Position numbers and translations under genes: made by a program. Shown here piece by piece: positions 6,169 through 13,680 of a DNA stretch of 20,346 nt; positions within the stretch are counted from its first letter, which is position 1, and every line of letters starts with the position of its first letter. The stretch comes from an uncultured Flavobacterium sp. GTDB taxonomy: Bacteria > Bacteroidota > Bacteroidia > Flavobacteriales > Flavobacteriaceae. The notes under the pieces were generated by a model. The model was not told where the DNA came from, ran no database searches, and saw only the letters and a list, made by a program, of their open reading frames with translations. The DNA is taken from assembly GCF_946482535.1 (NCBI RefSeq), contig NZ_CAMLRU010000026.1:1-20346 (forward strand), in the 5' to 3' direction.

Positions 6169-7074
6169 CTAGTTTCCTAAGAATTTAATATTTCCGAAGT
6201 AATATTTTCGTCCTTCTTCTACTTTTATATTGATGGCTAATTTGGTTTTTTTGGCATTCAAAAACACGGAGTCTTTGATAACTCGGGCATCTCGGTATCC
6301 TTTTTCTTTGTATTTGTCCACAATAGAAGCTAAATCTTCTTGGTATTTGTCTTTGATGAACTTAGAAGCTTTGAAAATACGTATCGGATTGATTTGCTTG
6401 GTGTTTTTCATGGCTTTTCTCAGTTTTTTGTCTGAGAATTTTTCGTTGCCATCGAAGTTGATTTTGGAGATTTTTAATTTGTCTCCTTTATCAATGTTAA
6501 CCAACATTTTCACTTGGTTTCCTTCTGTAGTATCAGGCGTAGTGGTGATAAAGACTTTACTTTTGTAATATCCGTCTTTTTTGTATTTGTTTTCGATGTA
6601 ATTTTTGGTAGTGGTAATCAAGTTTTCGTTGACAATTTTACCTTTCGTCAATTCGTTTTCCTTGATTAAAGCTTCTACTTTTGATTTTTTTACCCCTTGA
6701 ATTTTTACCTCACTGAGTTTCGGAAGTTCTGCGATATCTAAATCAAGCCAAATGCTGTCGCCTTCTGTTTTGTTTACATAAAAGTCGATGTCGCTAAATA
6801 ACCCTAGCTTTCCTAATTTCTTAATAGCGTTACTGATTTCTTCACCCGGAACGGTCAATTGTTGCCCTTTCTCTAAACCCGAAAAAGTGACTACAGTTTG
6901 CTCGTTGTAACTGATTTTGCCGTTAACCTTAACATTTGCTAAAATATATTTTTTTCCTTGTTCAAAAGGGATCCTGTCTTGGGCTTGTAATTGAAAAATA
7001 CTTCCAAAAAATAAGATAATCAGAAATATTTTTGAGGTTTTAATCTGCACTGAAATATTATTTAACTTGTTCAC
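6169..7074 (-). CDS. bamA: BamA outer-membrane assembly factor, N-terminal part (signal peptide, POTRA1-3 and start of POTRA4), ends at an in-frame TAG
   Basis: Counting from the GTG at 7074, residues 1-31 form a signal peptide (core IFLIILFFGSIFQLQA). Three POTRA domains follow at about 40-118, 120-200 and 200-288, each with the strand-helix pattern and a closing KDGYY or EKGYR segment. POTRA4 opens with YYFGNIKFLGN and is cut by TAG at 6171-6169. The frame is uninterrupted up to 7227, but that overlaps uppS deeply. Plausible starts are GTG 7074 (overlaps uppS by 17 bases, A-rich lead) or GTG 7050 (8 bases past the uppS stop); both leave a good signal peptide. Together with the downstream part the gene spans about 900 codons, normal for Bacteroidota BamA. 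Only one codon is wrong, so a sequencing or assembly error, a real nonsense mutation, or suppression are all possible. Confidence 0.9.
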   Translation of the reverse strand: MNKLNNISVQIKTSKIFLIILFFGSIFQLQAQDRIPFEQGKKYILANVKVNGKISYNEQTVVTFSGLEKGQQLTVPGEEISNAIKKLGKLGLFSDIDFYVNKTEGDSIWLDLDIAELPKLSEVKIQGVKKSKVEALIKENELTKGKIVNENLITTTKNYIENKYKKDGYYKSKVFITTTPDTTEGNQVKMLVNIDKGDKLKISKINFDGNEKFSDKKLRKAMKNTKQINPIRIFKASKFIKDKYQEDLASIVDKYKEKGYRDARVIKDSVFLNAKKTKLAINIKVEEGRKYYFGNIKFLGN

Positions 7075-7798
7075 TTGTTTTTCCAAATCTTCGTTCTCTT
7101 TTTTGATAGCTGATGATGGCTTCATATAAATCGTCTTCTTTAAAATCGGGCCACAGTACGTCTGTAAAATAAAATTCTGCATAAGCAATTTGCCAAAGCA
7201 GAAAGTTACTGATCCTGTGTTCGCCACTAGTTCTAATTACCAAATCTACGTCGGGTAGATTGTGCGTGTAAAGATGCTGATTAATAATTGATTCATCAAG
7301 ACTGTCTATTGAAATTATATTATTTTTAACTTTATCACTGATAATTTTAACAGCATTTAACAATTCCTCTCTCGAACCGTAGCTTAACGCTAATGTCAGT
7401 GTCATTCGGGTATTGTTTTGGGTCTTTTCTATTACGGATAAAAGTTCTTTTTTGGCAGATGCCGGAAGCATTTCTATATTGCCGATACAGTTTAATCGGA
7501 TGTTGTTTTTTTGAAGGGTTTCCAACTCTTTCTTTAAGGAAGAAATCAACAACTTCATTAAAGTATCTACTTCCAATTTCGGGCGGTTCCAATTTTCCGT
7601 AGAAAAGGCGTATAAGGTTAAATTTTCCACACCCAATTTGGCACAGGTTTCTACAGCAATCCTAACAGATTTGGTGCCGTTTTCATGGCCAAATGCTCTC
7701 AATAAACCTTTTTGCTTTGCCCAACGACCATTCCCGTCCATAATGATGGCCAAGTGTTTGGGTAAATTGTTTTTGTTTATTTTGTCTAGTAAATTCAT
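7058..7798 (-). CDS. uppS: Isoprenyl transferase (undecaprenyl diphosphate synthase)
   Basis: This cytoplasmic cis-prenyltransferase condenses farnesyl diphosphate with isopentenyl diphosphates to make undecaprenyl diphosphate, the lipid carrier for peptidoglycan and O-antigen. It is 246 residues, the usual size. Signature motifs: IIMDGNGRWA (18-27, with the catalytic Asp21), GHENG (37-41), YAFSTENWNRP (63-73), YGSREE near 140, and RTSGEHRISNFLLWQ near 189-203 followed by DVLWPDF. It begins 3 bases after the stop of the DUF6089 gene and overlaps or abuts bamA at its end, so the three genes look translationally coupled. The pairing of uppS with bamA is common in many bacteria. Confidence 0.97.
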   Translation of the reverse strand: MNLLDKINKNNLPKHLAIIMDGNGRWAKQKGLLRAFGHENGTKSVRIAVETCAKLGVENLTLYAFSTENWNRPKLEVDTLMKLLISSLKKELETLQKNNIRLNCIGNIEMLPASAKKELLSVIEKTQNNTRMTLTLALSYGSREELLNAVKIISDKVKNNIISIDSLDESIINQHLYTHNLPDVDLVIRTSGEHRISNFLLWQIAYAEFYFTDVLWPDFKEDDLYEAIISYQKRERRFGKTSEQVK

Positions 7799-7801
7799 GC
7801 T

Positions 7802-8488
7802 TTATTCTGCGCAATAACATGGTTTTTCGGTAAAGGTATACGTTAGTGTAAACCCAGAGAAAACATACCAATCTTTGCTGTTTATGTTGCCAAATTGCAA
7901 TGGCGCTAAATTTTCATTCTTTGGTAAACTTCCGTCCAAATTATCAGTGAAAGTGTACCTGGCGCCTACTTCTAGCCCTAGTATCAGATGATTTGAAATA
8001 TTGGTTTTGATACCAACAATCATCGGAATAGCTAAAACGCTATCGGTGTAATCCTTTTTGGTTTCTCCGTTGATTACATACAATTCGTCGTAAGCAAAAT
8101 AAGAAAGCCCGGAAAAGACATAAGGCGTTATTTTTCTTTTTAATAATTCATGCAAGTTGAAATCAAAAAAATTGAATTCCATACCTGCCGTAAATTCTTT
8201 GATATTGTTTTTGAATTTATATCCTCTTAAATTCCTTCCCGGAACTTCCGAGTCTAAATCATTTCCTGTAATCGTCGACTGCATATAGGAAAACCTATAT
8301 GAATGTCTCGGACTTTTGTTCCATTTGTACAAAATCCCGAAAGCGGGCTCATTCGGGGCAACGTAATTGGTTTTACCCACATCGCCTATGAAGTTGCTTC
8401 CGCCCAAGAAAACACCAATCTCATTGATTTGTGCTGTCAAATTATTTTGGAAAATCCAACAAAAAAATATTACTAAAATCTTTTTCAT
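7802..8488 (-). CDS. DUF6089 family outer-membrane beta-barrel-like protein
   Basis: From the ATG at 8488 the protein is 228 residues with a signal peptide (MKKILVIFFCWIFQNNLTA, residues 1-19). An upstream in-frame start at 8518 would put 10 extra residues before the signal peptide and would overlap the promoter-like element, so 8488 is preferred. The mature part opens with INEIGVFLGGSNFIGDVG, the conserved beginning of this Bacteroidota family. It continues with alternating strands ending YVFSGFTLTYTFTEK, suggesting a small barrel of about eight strands. The last residues (CYCAE) contain two cysteines. Its function is unknown. The position, 3 bases ahead of uppS and then bamA, suggests a role in envelope building. 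The family call rests on recognition of the N-terminal motif and the gene order. Confidence 0.85.
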   Translation of the reverse strand: MKKILVIFFCWIFQNNLTAQINEIGVFLGGSNFIGDVGKTNYVAPNEPAFGILYKWNKSPRHSYRFSYMQSTITGNDLDSEVPGRNLRGYKFKNNIKEFTAGMEFNFFDFNLHELLKRKITPYVFSGLSYFAYDELYVINGETKKDYTDSVLAIPMIVGIKTNISNHLILGLEVGARYTFTDNLDGSLPKNENLAPLQFGNINSKDWYVFSGFTLTYTFTEKPCYCAE

Positions 8489-8506
8489 CCAATTGAAAAT
8501 AGCGTG

Positions 8507-8514
8507 CAAATATA
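8507..8514 (-). promoter_or_regulatory. Promoter -7 element (TATATTTG) before the DUF6089-uppS-bamA genes
   Basis: The minus strand reads TATATTTG, an exact TAnnTTTG match, 18 bases before the ATG at 8488. No TTG is seen at the ideal -33 spacing. If used, the leader would be about 10-14 bases. The 138-base gap between nadK and this start is the natural place for a promoter of the envelope cluster. Confidence 0.4.
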
Positions 8515-8652
8515 ACAATTCTCAGTACTTATATAGCATGAATTTCGGATTTCTGCCAAATAAAATAAAGCACTGATAATTACCAATGTTAGCAAGGTTC
8601 TATTCTTAAACGATTTTTTTAGAATTGTAGTATAAACGGGCGTGATTTTTTT

Positions 8653-9534
8653 CTAATTTCTCTTGTCTTCTCCCCAGAGTAATTTGTTGCGCAGTGTCTT
8701 AAAAAAAGTCTCTTCCGGAATTTCCACCATATTGATGTTGAAAGGTGTTTTTTTAATTTTAATAATCGAATGGTTATCTGCAAAAGTAATTCGGGAATCC
8801 AAGGAAACTAAATATTGGGCTTCTCTTCCCGATACTTTTAGGGTGATTTCAGTCTCGTCCGGAATAACCAATGGTCGGGCATTCAAGTTGTGCGGTGCAA
8901 TAGGCGTGATGACCAAACCTTTGACCTCAGGGGTTAAAATGGGTCCGCCACAACTCAAAGAATAACCGGTTGAGCCCGTTGGCGTAGCAATAATCAATCC
9001 GTCAGCCCAATAAGAACTGAGATATTCGCCATTCAAAGAAGTTTCGATGGTAATCATCGAAGTGGTGTCTTTTCTGCTCACCGCAACCTCATTCATGGCA
9101 AAATTAATATCGATTTCTGAATTGTTCGAGGAAGAGTCAATAGTAAGCAATGACCTTTGAGAGATGGTGTATTTTTTTTCTAAAACAATCTGTAAAAAAG
9201 ATTCGATATTTTCTTTCTGTACTTTAGCCAAAAACCCTAATCTTCCGGCATTGACACCCAAAATAGGAATCCCTGAATCCCGCACAAAAGTAGCGGCTCT
9301 TAAAATGGTTCCGTCACCACCAATACTAATCAGAATATCAAAACTGTTGTTTAAATCTTGGTGCGAAGAAAAAGTGTTGTATTGTTTTTCGACTATCTTT
9401 TCTTCATACAATATCTTTAAAAACTTTTCTTCAATGACCATTTCTACACCGTTTCGATTAAAAAAAACAAATATGTCTTTAATAATCGGTCGCGTGTCGT
9501 TTTGATAATATTGTCCGAAGATGGCAACTTTCAT
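8653..9534 (-). CDS. nadK: NAD kinase
   Basis: NadK phosphorylates NAD to NADP in the cytoplasm. The 293-residue protein has the family landmarks: GGDGTILRAA (residues 72-81, nucleotide-binding GGDG), VNAGRLGFLA near 95, FAMNEVAVSR near 145 (the NE/D motif for the nicotinamide riboside), DGLIIATPTGSTGYSLSCGGPI near 178-199 (glycine-rich second motif), and APHNLNARPLVIPD. The start at 9534 gives a proper beta strand, MKVAIFGQY. It lies 48 bases downstream of the CBS-domain gene, and that spacer holds a five-unit 7-bp repeat. The order CBS protein-nadK-DUF6089-uppS-bamA looks like a conserved Bacteroidota block. Confidence 0.97.
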   Translation of the reverse strand: MKVAIFGQYYQNDTRPIIKDIFVFFNRNGVEMVIEEKFLKILYEEKIVEKQYNTFSSHQDLNNSFDILISIGGDGTILRAATFVRDSGIPILGVNAGRLGFLAKVQKENIESFLQIVLEKKYTISQRSLLTIDSSSNNSEIDINFAMNEVAVSRKDTTSMITIETSLNGEYLSSYWADGLIIATPTGSTGYSLSCGGPILTPEVKGLVITPIAPHNLNARPLVIPDETEITLKVSGREAQYLVSLDSRITFADNHSIIKIKKTPFNINMVEIPEETFFKTLRNKLLWGEDKRN

Positions 9535-9545
9535 AGGGTTTAGAT

Positions 9546-9580
9546 TTTACTTTGTACCTTGTATTTCTTACTTCGTACTT
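9546..9580 (-). repeat. 7-bp tandem repeat in the nadK leader (consensus AAGTACR)
   Basis: On the minus strand five consecutive heptamers read AAGTACG, AAGTAAG, AAATACA, AGGTACA and AAGTAAA, filling nearly all of the 48-base gap between the CBS gene and nadK. Eleven bases separate the last unit from the nadK ATG. Variation between units is one or two bases. Confidence 0.75.
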
Positions 9581-9582
9581 CT

Positions 9583-10242
9583 TTACATATTTAAATATTT
9601 GTCCAGATATTCCGAACGCTCTTTCAAAGTATTCAAATAATCATCTTCGTGGTGCTCTGAAATAATTTCATAATTATAACGTCTGAAGGATTGAATGATT
9701 TCGTTGATGCCGCCCAAAGTAATTTTAACCGTGACTTGTACTTTTTCTGCATTGGCTTCCGACACAAAAAGGCCTAAAAGTTTGCCGTTATTGCTCTCCA
9801 CAATTTGTGCAATCTGACTCATCGAGTAATCATTGGCCGATTTTTCAACCACAATAATACCGCCGCTTTCTTTTAGGAATGGGGTTTCATTCAAAAATTT
9901 GATGACGTCTGTAATTTCGTAATAGCCTACATACTTATTGTTTTCATCCAAAATCGGCACCACATTGGCATTGTTTCGGGCAAAAATCTCCAACACATCC
10001 AGCCAAATCATAGTCGTTCTCACCAAAAAACCTTCCAAAGCGTAACGGTAATCAACTATACTTTTTTGGCTCTCAAAAGTTTCAGCATCAACGGCCGATA
10101 TACAACCCAAATACACACCGTCATCAATAACCGGAAAGTGTGAATAAGTGGTGTCGGCAAAAAAATCCTGAATATCCGCTACGGTTTCCCCACTAGAAAA
10201 AGGTTTAAAATCGTTGTTGATGTATTCTGAAAGTTCTCTCAT
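9583..10242 (-). CDS. CBS-domain protein with a C-terminal ACT-like region (AcuB-like)
   Basis: The 219-residue soluble protein has two CBS motifs in its first 135 residues: ETVADIQDFFADTTYSHFPVIDDGVYLGCISAVDAE, and a second with NNANVVPILDENNKYVGYYEITDVIKFL. Such pairs form a Bateman module that binds adenosyl nucleotides. Residues about 145-205 (GGIIVVEKSANDYSMSQIAQIVESNNGKLLGLFV..., VKITLGGINEIIQSFRRYNYEI) have the beta-alpha-beta-beta-alpha-beta pattern of an ACT domain. This matches the organisation of AcuB-like proteins, but the ligand and target are unknown. It is the first gene of the minus-strand cluster, divergent from pdxJ by 113 bases, and is followed by nadK, so an adenine-nucleotide or NAD-related sensing role is conceivable but only inferred. 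Confidence 0.88.
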   Translation of the reverse strand: MRELSEYINNDFKPFSSGETVADIQDFFADTTYSHFPVIDDGVYLGCISAVDAETFESQKSIVDYRYALEGFLVRTTMIWLDVLEIFARNNANVVPILDENNKYVGYYEITDVIKFLNETPFLKESGGIIVVEKSANDYSMSQIAQIVESNNGKLLGLFVSEANAEKVQVTVKITLGGINEIIQSFRRYNYEIISEHHEDDYLNTLKERSEYLDKYLNM

Positions 10243-10308
10243 GTATTCTTTTCTTTAGCGACTGCAAAATAATCAAATTTTGGGACATGAGCGCTTGGTT
10301 TTACTTTG

Positions 10309-10316
10309 TATTTTTG
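10309..10316 (+). promoter_or_regulatory. Promoter -7 element (TATTTTTG) before pdxJ
   Basis: TATTTTTG matches the TAnnTTTG consensus and lies 39 bases before the pdxJ ATG in the divergent CBS/pdxJ spacer. The nearest upstream TTTG (10279-10282) is 26 bases away, slightly long. A small GATAA/TTATC hairpin lies between it and the start codon. No equally good element was seen for the divergent CBS gene (closest TATTTTG, one base short). Confidence 0.35.
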
Positions 10317-10355
10317 TAATCGAATTTTTAACGATAAGTTTTATCAAAAGAGGCT

Positions 10356-11069
10356 ATGACAAAATTAAGCGTAAACATCAATAAGATAGCAACTTTGCGA
10401 AATGCAAGAGGCGGCAATGTGCCCAATTTGCTCCAAGTAGCCAAAGACCTTCAGCAGTTCGGTGCCCAAGGCATTACCATACATCCGCGTCCGGATGAAA
10501 GACACATTCGCTACCAAGATGCCCGTGATTTAAGACCGATAGTGTATACCGAATTCAATATCGAAGGCAATCCGCAACACAATTTTATCGATTTGGTTTT
10601 AGAATGTAAACCTGAGCAAGTAACATTGGTGCCCGATGCAATTGGAGCGATTACGTCTTCTGCCGGTTGGGACACGATTCAATTTCAAGACTATTTAACT
10701 GATGTTATAGCCGAATTCAAACGAAACGGTATCCGAACTTCCATCTTTGTCGACCCGATTTTAAACATGATTGAAGGGGCTAAAAAAACCGGAACCGACC
10801 GCATTGAATTGTACACCGAAGCCTATGCACACCAATACAGTTTGGGCAACAAATCCGGCATCGAACCTTATATAAAAGCGGCGGTTTTAGCGAACGAATT
10901 AGAATTAGGCATCAATGCCGGACACGATTTAAGCTTGGATAATATCCAATTCTTCAAACAAAATATTCCTGGCTTATTGGAAGTTTCCATCGGTCACGCC
11001 CTAATTTCTGAAGCGTTGTATCTTGGTTTAGACAATGTCGTGAATATGTATTTAAACAAGTTGAAATAA
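10356..11069 (+). CDS. pdxJ: Pyridoxine 5'-phosphate synthase
   Basis: PdxJ condenses 1-deoxy-D-xylulose 5-phosphate with 3-amino-2-oxopropyl phosphate to pyridoxine 5'-phosphate, the last ring-forming step of the DXP-dependent vitamin B6 route. The 237-residue TIM-barrel length is normal. Motifs: NINKIATLRNARGG (residues 7-20), TIHPRPDERHIRYQD (41-55, phosphate and substrate loop), TSIFVDP, INAGHDLSLDN (His near 190) and EVSIGHALISEAL near the end. The first motif has NINK where the E. coli enzyme has NIDH; I believe this is a normal Bacteroidota variant. The stop overlaps the next start by one base (taATG), so it is coupled to the downstream hydrolase gene. Confidence 0.96.
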   Translation: MTKLSVNINKIATLRNARGGNVPNLLQVAKDLQQFGAQGITIHPRPDERHIRYQDARDLRPIVYTEFNIEGNPQHNFIDLVLECKPEQVTLVPDAIGAITSSAGWDTIQFQDYLTDVIAEFKRNGIRTSIFVDPILNMIEGAKKTGTDRIELYTEAYAHQYSLGNKSGIEPYIKAAVLANELELGINAGHDLSLDNIQFFKQNIPGLLEVSIGHALISEALYLGLDNVVNMYLNKLK

Positions 11070-11833
11070 TGTTGCATTCCAGAATAGAAGGCGAAGGCAA
11101 GCCATTAGTAATTATTCACGGTTTTTTGGGAATGAGTGACAACTGGAAATCCTTTGGCTCACTTTACGCTGCCGAAGGTTTTCAAGTGCATATGCTTGAT
11201 TTAAGAAACCACGGCCGCAGTTTTCACGACGATGAATTCAGTTATACCGTAATGGCCAAGGATGTTTTAGACTATTGCCAACAACATCAATTGCAAAATA
11301 TCAATATTATAGGTCATTCTATGGGCGGAAAAGTCGCCATGCTTTTGGCCACAACACATCCGGAATTGGTTGAAAAATTAATCGTAGCCGACATTGGTCC
11401 GAAATACTACGCACCACACCACCAAGACATTTTAGCCGGATTGAACGCGGTAGATTTTTCTGAAAAACCCGATAGAAATCAGGTAGAAGAAACCTTGTAT
11501 CCTTTTATCCCCGATTTCGGCACACGCCAATTCCTAATGAAAAACCTCTATTGGGTGGAACCGGGACAATTGGCCTTCCGATTTAATTTACCCGTTTTTA
11601 ATGCCAAAATTGAAACCATAGGCGAAGCTTTGCCTGAGGCAAATGTCTTTGAAAAGCCCACAATGTTTATCCGCGGCGGCAATTCCAAATACATTTTAGA
11701 TACCGATTTTCCCGATATTCAAAAACATTTTCCTAATTTTAAATTAGCAACGATTCACAACGTCGGGCATTGGTTGCACGCCGAAAACCCGAAAGCGTTT
11801 TTCGAAGAAACGACAAGGTTTTTGACCGATTAA
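11069..11833 (+). CDS. Alpha/beta-fold hydrolase (YbfF-like esterase)
   Basis: The 254-residue soluble protein has an alpha/beta hydrolase fold: VIIHGFLGMSDNW (14-26, HG oxyanion element), LDLRNHGRS (43-51), nucleophile elbow GHSMGG (82-87, Ser84), and the C-terminal HNVGHWLHAENP with the probable catalytic His. The nearest well-known relative by motif is E. coli YbfF, an acyl-CoA/ester hydrolase, but the natural substrate is not predictable. The ATG overlaps the pdxJ stop by one base, implying translational coupling, though no mechanistic link to B6 synthesis is evident. Confidence 0.93.
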   Translation: MLHSRIEGEGKPLVIIHGFLGMSDNWKSFGSLYAAEGFQVHMLDLRNHGRSFHDDEFSYTVMAKDVLDYCQQHQLQNINIIGHSMGGKVAMLLATTHPELVEKLIVADIGPKYYAPHHQDILAGLNAVDFSEKPDRNQVEETLYPFIPDFGTRQFLMKNLYWVEPGQLAFRFNLPVFNAKIETIGEALPEANVFEKPTMFIRGGNSKYILDTDFPDIQKHFPNFKLATIHNVGHWLHAENPKAFFEETTRFLTD

Positions 11834-11855
11834 ATTTTAAAATTTAAATCCATTT

Positions 11856-12200
11856 ATGAAACTACTACTCAGAATTTTAATCACCGCCTTATTGGTAATG
11901 GCCATCGCCTATTTAATGAAAGGCGTTCGCGTAGACGAATTTACAACCGCTTTAACCGTAGCCATCGTTTTAGGTTTGCTCAACTTTTTTGTAAAACCTG
12001 TATTAGTGCTGTTTACTTTACCAATTACTTTCTTTACGCTGGGCTTATTTTTGCTGGTAATCAATGCCATAATCATCTTGCTTTGCGATGAGTTTGTAGA
12101 CGGATTTGACGTCAGTTCCTTCTGGACGGCTATGCTTTTCAGCATCATCTTATCGCTTTCACAATCTTTGGTTTACCAAATCACAGGCGATACAAAATAA
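11856..12200 (+). CDS. Four-helix membrane protein of the phage holin family 4 / YvlD type
   Basis: This 114-residue inner-membrane protein has four hydrophobic segments: about 5-22, 30-54, 56-77 and 88-107. They carry the family pattern ALTVAIVLGLLNFFVKPVL, LPITFFTLGLFLLVINAIII, then a short soluble loop LCDEFVDGFDVSSFW and the final helix. The family (Pfam name Phage_holin_4_2) is widespread in bacterial chromosomes and is not by itself evidence for a prophage; no phage genes are nearby. It starts 22 bases after the hydrolase stop, in line with the pdxJ operon. Its function is unknown. Confidence 0.88.
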   Translation: MKLLLRILITALLVMAIAYLMKGVRVDEFTTALTVAIVLGLLNFFVKPVLVLFTLPITFFTLGLFLLVINAIIILLCDEFVDGFDVSSFWTAMLFSIILSLSQSLVYQITGDTK

Positions 12201-12225
12201 GACCGTTAAAATCAACAAAATAAAC

Positions 12226-12256
12226 TTGGTTGGGTTGCAGAAATGTTATACTTTTG
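12226..12256 (+). promoter_or_regulatory. Promoter of tig (TTG-N20-TACTTTTG)
   Basis: TTG at 12226-12228 and TACTTTTG at 12249-12256 are separated by 20 bases, a textbook Bacteroidota sigma-factor promoter. It lies in the 89-base gap before tig, giving a leader of about 25-30 bases. A perfect 9-bp inverted repeat overlaps it. Confidence 0.65.
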
Positions 12257-12264
12257 CAACCCAA
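12230..12264. repeat. Perfect 9-bp inverted repeat over the tig promoter
   Basis: TTGGGTTGC at 12230-12238 and GCAACCCAA at 12256-12264 are exact complements with a 17-base spacer. The left arm lies in the -33/-7 spacer; the right arm starts on the last G of the -7 box and covers the expected transcription start. It could be a two-site operator or a hairpin at the 5' end. Confidence 0.6.
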
Positions 12265-12289
12265 TTTTAGTATGTAAAAAACACAAAAA

Positions 12290-13624
12290 ATGAACATCAC
12301 AAGAAATAATGTAGACGCGTTAAATGCTGTAGTTACTGTTGAAGTATCAAAATCGGATTACGCAGAAAAAGTAGAAAAAGTATTGGCAGATTACCGCAAA
12401 AATGCTGCTATTCCGGGATTCAGAAAAGGTGCCGTGCCAATGAGTTTAATCCAAAAACAATATGGTAAAGCCGTTTTGTTAGACGAAGTAAACAAATTGT
12501 TGCAAGAAAACTTAAACAACTACTTAGTAGAAGAAAAACTAGACATCTTAGGGAATCCGCTACCTAAAGTAACTGAAGATTTCAATTGGGATGTAGAAGA
12601 TTATAAATTCGAATTCGAATTAGGTTTAGCGCCTGAATTCAATGTAGATTTAACTGCCAAAAACAATGTGGTGCAATACAAAATCGTAGCCGACGATAAA
12701 ATGTTGAACGACCAAGTGGCCCGCATCCAAAAACAATACGGAAAACTAATCGCCAAAGATACCGTGGAAGATGGAAACGACGTTTCAGGTATTTTCGCCA
12801 ACGAAGAAAAAGGCATCAATAACAGAACCACTTTGTCGTTAGACGTTTTCGCCGACAAGAAAACTGCCAAAGCTTTCATCGGTAAAAAAGTAGGCGAGGT
12901 AGTAACCTTAAAAACCAAAGGTTTATTCGATGACGATCACAAATTAATGGATTACTTAGCCGTAGGTCACGATGATGTTCACGGTTTAGATATCGAAGTA
13001 ACTTTCACCATCGATGAAGTAAACACTCACGAACCGGCTGTTTTAGACCAAGAATTATTCGATAAATTATTCGGACCAAAAGTGGTAACTTCGGTAGATG
13101 AGCTAAAAGCCAAAATCAAAGAAGACGCCGAAAAACAATTCGCCCAACAAGCCGACCAAAAATTCTTAAACGACGTAACCGAGTTCTTAATCGCCAACAC
13201 CAAGTTCGATTTACCGGCCGAGTTTTTGAAAAAATGGATCCAATCTGCCGGTGAAAACCCATTAAGCGCAGAAGAAGCCGAAGCCGAATACGCCAAATCC
13301 GAAAACGGTTTGCGTTACCAATTAATCGAAGGCAAAATCATCGCCGAAAACGGTTTACAAATCACTTTCGACGACTTAAAAGCCTACACCACTGAGCTAA
13401 TCAAAAAACAAATGGCACAGTTCGGTCAAATGAACCCAACCGACGAAGATGTTCAAGGTATCGTAGCCCGCGTAATGTCAAACCAAGACGAAGTGCGTCG
13501 TTTGTCAGAACAGGTAATGAACGAAAAAATGCTAAACTTGTTCAAAGACAAAGTGAAAGCCAAAACCAAAGAAGTCAACTACGACGAGTTCATCAAAGCA
13601 ATGTATGGCGAATTAAAACACTAA
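12290..13624 (+). CDS. tig: Trigger factor (ribosome-bound chaperone)
   Basis: Trigger factor binds the ribosome exit site and shields nascent chains. The 444-residue length is close to that of E. coli (432). The N-terminal ribosome-binding domain (about 1-145) shows IPGFRKGAVPMSLIQKQYG at 37-55, the counterpart of the GFRxGK loop. Residues about 150-245 occupy the PPIase (FKBP-like) position (VEDGNDVSGIF...GHDDVHGLDIEVTFTIDEV) but lack the usual GxxxMIPGFE active-site signature, so isomerase activity is doubtful. The C-terminal arm domain (about 250-444) is helical and acidic/Lys-rich, ending MYGELKH. It precedes clpP and clpX, the common tig-clpP-clpX order, but has its own promoter and terminator. 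Confidence 0.96.
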   Translation: MNITRNNVDALNAVVTVEVSKSDYAEKVEKVLADYRKNAAIPGFRKGAVPMSLIQKQYGKAVLLDEVNKLLQENLNNYLVEEKLDILGNPLPKVTEDFNWDVEDYKFEFELGLAPEFNVDLTAKNNVVQYKIVADDKMLNDQVARIQKQYGKLIAKDTVEDGNDVSGIFANEEKGINNRTTLSLDVFADKKTAKAFIGKKVGEVVTLKTKGLFDDDHKLMDYLAVGHDDVHGLDIEVTFTIDEVNTHEPAVLDQELFDKLFGPKVVTSVDELKAKIKEDAEKQFAQQADQKFLNDVTEFLIANTKFDLPAEFLKKWIQSAGENPLSAEEAEAEYAKSENGLRYQLIEGKIIAENGLQITFDDLKAYTTELIKKQMAQFGQMNPTDEDVQGIVARVMSNQDEVRRLSEQVMNEKMLNLFKDKVKAKTKEVNYDEFIKAMYGELKH

Positions 13625-13644
13625 AAGATTATTTACTATATTTG

Positions 13645-13671
13645 AGCGTCAAAGTAATTTGGCGCTTTTTT
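13645..13671 (+). terminator. Rho-independent terminator after tig
   Basis: AGCGTCAAA at 13645-13653 pairs with TTTGGCGCT at 13658-13666 (nine pairs, one of them G-U) around a 4-base loop, followed by a run of T to 13671. It begins 21 bases past the tig stop. Confidence 0.8.
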
Positions 13672-13680
13672 ATTTGAAGC

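Noticed and set aside
6154..6180. Frameshift in bamA
   Set aside because: Both halves are in the same frame and join without loss of residues; only one codon is affected.
8580..8652. Terminator after nadK
   Set aside because: Only a weak AT hairpin (ATTCT/AGAAT) is visible and its T run is not at the right place for the minus strand.
11856..12200. Holin-family protein as evidence for a prophage
   Set aside because: The family is common in bacterial chromosomes and no other phage genes, integrase or attachment repeats are present.
13637..13644. TATATTTG just after tig as a promoter
   Set aside because: It runs into the tig terminator within a base and has no TTG at proper spacing, so it is probably chance in AT-rich DNA.
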